From: Termitidicoccus mucosus
GTDB taxonomy: Bacteria > Verrucomicrobiota > Verrucomicrobiia > Opitutales > Opitutaceae
Direction of reading: 5' to 3'
Length of the DNA stretch: 64,000 nt
Assembly (NCBI RefSeq): GCF_038725785.1
Contig: NZ_CP109796.1
Location: 248,001 to 312,000 of the forward strand
A program made the position numbers and the translations under genes. The notes below the pieces were generated by a model, which worked only from the letters and a program-made list of their open reading frames with translations, was not told where the DNA came from and searched no databases. Each line of letters starts with the position of its first letter. The stretch's first letter is position 1. Shown here piece after piece: positions 60,846 through 64,000 of this stretch.

Positions 60846-61883
60846 ATGTTCATCGACGAATGTGTCATCAAGGTTCAGGCCGGGGACGGCGGACGCGGCT
60901 GCGTGAGTTTCCGGCGCGAGAAATTCGAGCCTTGGGGCGGCCCCAACGGCGGTGACGGCGGCAAAGGCGGCGATGTCGTCCTGCTCGGCGACGACGACAC
61001 CAACAACCTCATCGACTACAAATACAAACCGCACTGGAAAGGCGAGCGCGGCGAGCACGGCATGGGCTCCGACTGCAACGGCCGCGAAGGCCGCCCCGCC
61101 ATCCTCAAGCTGCCGCTCGGCACCATCGCCATCGACGAGGACACCGGCAAGGTCGTCGCCGAGGTGATCGAGGACGGCCGGCGCATCGTGCTCCGCAAGG
61201 GCGGCAACGGCGGCTGGGGCAACACGCATTTCAAAACCTCCACCAACCGGGCGCCCAAGCGCGCCAACCCCGGCCAGCCCGGCGAAGGCGGCGTGTATCG
61301 CCTCATCCTGAAAAGCATTGCCGACGTCGGCCTGGTCGGTTTCCCCAACGCCGGGAAATCCTCGCTCACGCGCCAGATCACCAAGGCGCGTCCGCGCACC
61401 GCCGCATATCCCTTCACCACGCTCCATCCGCAGATCGGCGTCATCGAACACGACGATCCGCGCCGGAGCGGGCGCCTGCTGCTCGCCGATGTGCCCGGGC
61501 TCATTGAAGGCGCGAGCGAGAATCGCGGACTCGGCCACCGTTTCCTGCGCCACATCGAACGCTGCACGCTGCTCATGTTTCTCATCGACATGGCCGGCGT
61601 GGACGGACGCGATCCGCGTGACGATTACGCGACGCTCCTCAAGGAACTGAAGCTTTACGATCCCGCGTTGCTCGAAAAGCCGCGTGTCGTGGTGGCCAAC
61701 AAAATGGACATCGAGGAAGCTGCAAAAAACCTGGCGAAATTCAAGCGGCGTCACAAAGCCGACGTCCTTGAAATTTCCTGCCTGACTGGCGCCGGTCTGG
61801 AAAAATTGAAGAAGGAACTCTTCAAGCGGGTGGGGAAAGGAAAGGCAAAAACGGCGAAAGCCAGCCCCGTCGCGGCGGAGTGA
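60846..61883 (+). CDS. obgE: GTPase Obg
   Basis: Essential GTPase in ribosome assembly and stress response. 345 residues. The glycine-rich Obg fold starts MFIDECVIKVQAGDGGRGCVSFRREKFEPWGGPNGGDGGKGGDVVL. The G domain follows: G1 VGFPNAGKSSLTRQ, G3 ADVPGLIEGASENRGLGHRFLRHIERC, G4 VVVANKMDIEEA and G5 EISCLTGAGL. The C-terminal OCT domain is absent, giving a short end with a Lys-rich tail. Start at the ATG 60846. Confidence 0.96.
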   Translation: MFIDECVIKVQAGDGGRGCVSFRREKFEPWGGPNGGDGGKGGDVVLLGDDDTNNLIDYKYKPHWKGERGEHGMGSDCNGREGRPAILKLPLGTIAIDEDTGKVVAEVIEDGRRIVLRKGGNGGWGNTHFKTSTNRAPKRANPGQPGEGGVYRLILKSIADVGLVGFPNAGKSSLTRQITKARPRTAAYPFTTLHPQIGVIEHDDPRRSGRLLLADVPGLIEGASENRGLGHRFLRHIERCTLLMFLIDMAGVDGRDPRDDYATLLKELKLYDPALLEKPRVVVANKMDIEEAAKNLAKFKRRHKADVLEISCLTGAGLEKLKKELFKRVGKGKAKTAKASPVAAE

Positions 61884-62067
61884 ATGGCCCACCCCGTAGG
61901 CGGGGCGGGATGGCGGGCAGCAAGGGATTGCTCAAAGTGAAACAAAAAAACGCGAATGTGCGGAAAATAGGCCGAATTTTTCACTTGCGGAAGCGAAAGA
62001 GCTATCCGTAATAGCGACCCTCTCAATCGTCTGCGAGGCTTGAAGAAGTGACGCGGATGAGAACTGA

Positions 62068-62142
<75 letters not shown>

Positions 62143-62144
62143 TT

Positions 62145-62330
62145 TCAAAAATAATCCGAACTTTTTTGAGGATCGGTCAAAAAATCGCGGAACTCGCTCA
62201 TTTATTGGCACAAATGAACTCACTGATTTTGACCGATCTTGGGTGGAGTTCTTGATTTGGTCGCGAGTCAGCCGGATTTCGGCGGCCCCTTGGGGTTGTT
62301 CGGAAAGATCGGTCAAAATAATCCTGAAGT
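62145..62330. repeat. Short repeats between tRNA-Asn and the recombinase
   Basis: GATCGGTCAAAA occurs at 62171-62182 and 62307-62318, and inverted (TTTTGACCGATC) at 62227-62238. A second direct repeat tcaaaa(a)taatcc lies at 62145 and 62313, about 168 bp apart. Candidate recombinase-binding or attachment site elements; function unproved. Confidence 0.55.
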
Positions 62331-62354
62331 GAAGTTTCACCCGGAATAGGGACT

Positions 62355-64000
62355 TTAGCCCGCCGTAAACTTGGGTCCCGCAGACCACTTTGGGATGTGG
62401 CCGTGGGTGATCGCAACCATCTTGGACAACGCTTGGTTTCGTTCTTCCCGGTTGTTGAATTGCGCGACTAGGCGAGCAAATGCCTGTTCTTGCTTCTCAA
62501 TTGGCTGATCCGCGATTTCACCAAGGACCTTGATGCTAAAGTGCCAAGCCTCGTTCGCCGTTTTAAGGCCCGCAAGATACTCCTGAATGGATGGTGCTAG
62601 GTGAACGAGTTTGAGCACACGGGTCACCATGCCGGGGTCGACTCCGACACGTTTTGCCAACGCTAGGCGATTCGGCACGTCGCCCGTGGTCAGCATTCGT
62701 TGCCATTTCTGAGCGCGGATGACCGGGTGCTCCACCGCCGGTTTATTGACGGCCACGGTCCGAACTCGTGCGTCCAACCGCACGGATTGCCGGAACGGCG
62801 CGATGATCGTGATTTCCCCGCGCATCGCATTTTTGAAGTCCACCCGGGCATCCAAACTCAGTCCTCGCAGGTTGGATGATTGGCCGACTGGCATCCTGTG
62901 ACCTTGCTTCTGCGCCTCCAACCCTTGTGCCAACTCCGCGCTGTGAAGCTTGACCCGGATCTCCATCAGGCGATCCGCCGATTGTGCGCCCTCCCTTGAC
63001 CCGACTTTCTTGCCACCGGCTTCCGTTGCCCGACGCACGTCGATTCGTTCGATGAAAAGCTGAATCATCTCCTTTTGCTCGGATGGCGTCAGCTTCGGGA
63101 GCACTTCCCTGAAACGCTCCAGGTTTTTCCTGATGTGTTGTTCTTCCAGCACCAGCGCATTCGATGCCGTTAATTCCTGACGAGTTCGCTCCAGTTCGAC
63201 GAGCAACCGACGGCGTTGTTCGCGCAGATCGGACGCACGCCGGACCAGCGCATCGCCGAGGACATCGACGCCACCCTTGGAGATGGCGATCGCACAGTTA
63301 TCGAGCTGCTTCTCGACGCTGGCCAGCGATTGCTTTTGCTTCTCGACTTCGGACTGCAACACGGCGGTATCCTTCCGGCGGGTTGAGCGAGAAACCTCCA
63401 CCATTTCCTTGATGATTGAGGGATGTTTCGCGACCTCCCCTAAGACGGTGACGACTGCCTTTTCCAAGGCATCGGCAGAGAGCCGCCCGACGGTGCATTG
63501 CGCGGTATGCTTTTCCTTCAAAACGGCACTACACGTGTAGTAGCGGTATTTGCCCCCGGAGGCGTTTCGTTTCCCGCTGTCGCTAGGCACCAGCGCCCTC
63601 CCACACGCCGCACAGAAGGCGATGCCCTTGAACAAATGATTGTGGACATCCCGGGCTTGAAAGCTCGGGTGATCTAGCTGTCCCGGACGCTCCTGAATGT
63701 CCGCAGCAGCGGCATTGGCCTTTTCCCATATTTCGGCCGACACCAATCCCTCATGTTTACCTGTGAACTCTTGGCCTTCAAATCTCACCGCTCCACGGTA
63801 GATCGGATTCTGGATGATCAGCCGGAGTCCATCGGAACGAAATAGCCGTCGGCCAATGGTCTCGGTCTTGCCATCCTTGCGTTGAACCACGCGCTCCTTG
63901 GTGCGAAGCCCGTCAGCGTTCAACGCATTCGCAATGTCGGTCAGCGACATCAGTTTTGCGGCCTCCTGAAAGATACGCTGCAATACCGGAGCCTCGGTCG
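62355..64000 (-). CDS. Large serine recombinase, 5' end outside the window
   Basis: The C-terminal part (about 548 visible residues) of a large serine recombinase; the resolvase catalytic domain lies beyond the right edge and the frame stays open to 64000. The Recombinase domain is visible (SLTDIANALNADGLRTKERVVQRKDGK, GLRLIIQNPIYRGAVRFEGQEFTGKHEGLVSAEIWEKAN). The zinc ribbon follows: GIAFCAACGRALVPS with the second Cys pair in YYTCSAVLKEKHTAQC. A coiled-coil stretch comes next (VLQSEVEKQKQSLASVEKQLDNC). The final part (AQKWQRMLTTGDVPNRLALAKRVGVDPGMVTRVLKLVHLAPSIQEYL) looks like a ParB-type helix-turn-helix, an unusual addition. Such enzymes integrate phages or conjugative elements without needing tRNA homology. 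Probably the left end of a mobile element. Confidence 0.9.
   Translation of the reverse strand, partial: TEAPVLQRIFQEAAKLMSLTDIANALNADGLRTKERVVQRKDGKTETIGRRLFRSDGLRLIIQNPIYRGAVRFEGQEFTGKHEGLVSAEIWEKANAAAADIQERPGQLDHPSFQARDVHNHLFKGIAFCAACGRALVPSDSGKRNASGGKYRYYTCSAVLKEKHTAQCTVGRLSADALEKAVVTVLGEVAKHPSIIKEMVEVSRSTRRKDTAVLQSEVEKQKQSLASVEKQLDNCAIAISKGGVDVLGDALVRRASDLREQRRRLLVELERTRQELTASNALVLEEQHIRKNLERFREVLPKLTPSEQKEMIQLFIERIDVRRATEAGGKKVGSREGAQSADRLMEIRVKLHSAELAQGLEAQKQGHRMPVGQSSNLRGLSLDARVDFKNAMRGEITIIAPFRQSVRLDARVRTVAVNKPAVEHPVIRAQKWQRMLTTGDVPNRLALAKRVGVDPGMVTRVLKLVHLAPSIQEYLAGLKTANEAWHFSIKVLGEIADQPIEKQEQAFARLVAQFNNREERNQALSKMVAITHGHIPKWSAGPKFTAG

Overview
This is a GC-rich bacterial chromosome segment of about 64 kb with 49 recognisable protein genes (two of them broken or off the edge), two tRNA genes and a probable 6S RNA. 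The gene mix points to a Gram-negative, probably a verrucomicrobium of the Opitutaceae type: a TonB-dependent receptor, outer-membrane barrel, lipoproteins, a ResB-CcsA fusion, carbohydrate genes (GH88, GH2, Gfo/Idh/MocA, sugar isomerase) and the style of intergenic repeats. The taxonomic placement is inference. Almost everything is household metabolism.

Layout. 1-4.7 kb: end of a TonB-dependent receptor, pyrD, a protein with a very acidic tail, and a polysaccharide-export lipoprotein. 4.7-10.4 kb: a minus-strand carbohydrate cluster (oxidoreductase, TIM-barrel isomerase, GH88 unsaturated uronyl hydrolase, SDR) with a divergent AraC regulator. 10.5-13.1 kb: pyridine nucleotide salvage (pncB, pncA, Nudix). 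13.2-16.6 kb: fabV, a secreted HAD protein and an outer-membrane barrel. 16.8-18.5 kb: tRNA-Lys and an ECF sigma/anti-sigma-like pair. 18.7-22.7 kb: carboxyltransferase, prfB with its programmed frameshift, a MIF-family tautomerase and an HD protein. 22.9-28.8 kb: metY, thrH, smpB, rpoZ, a cation/proton antiporter, a REP-associated transposase (RAYT) with flanking REPs, and a lipoprotein. 28.9-31.1 kb: the agmatine-to-putrescine pair aguA and aguB. 31.3-34.8 kb: hxlR/qorB, hisG and an orphan response regulator. 35.1-45 kb: ugpC, GH2, crcB, an ABC ATPase, rdgB, ribD, an MBL hydrolase and hemF. 45.1-55.9 kb: 6S RNA, a small membrane protein, a DegT aminotransferase, trpF, AraC, VOC, ResB-CcsA, a lipoprotein, an acyltransferase, aroC and a P-loop protein. 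55.8-62.1 kb: rearranged mreD-mrdA, mreC, a LacI regulator, obg and tRNA-Asn. 62.3-64 kb: a large serine recombinase that runs off the right edge and probably marks the border of a mobile element.

The most unusual signal is in the spaces between genes. At least ten unrelated kinds of long imperfect inverted repeat occur here, each built from short near-tandem words. Three of them, with two different arm types, share one 40-bp core hairpin. The core carries a compensatory base-pair change between copies. Pieces of these elements have also entered coding sequence in frame (rdgB, ccsA, the SDR). A RAYT with REP pairs at both ends and a separate REPIN-like copy 13 kb away is a more classical repeat system in the same window.

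The cell-wall elongation operon is doubly abnormal: mreD runs in frame into mrdA with the normal junction missing, and an exact 410-bp tandem duplication then breaks mrdA. Removing one copy restores a single open frame. This could be a real mutation or an assembly fault.
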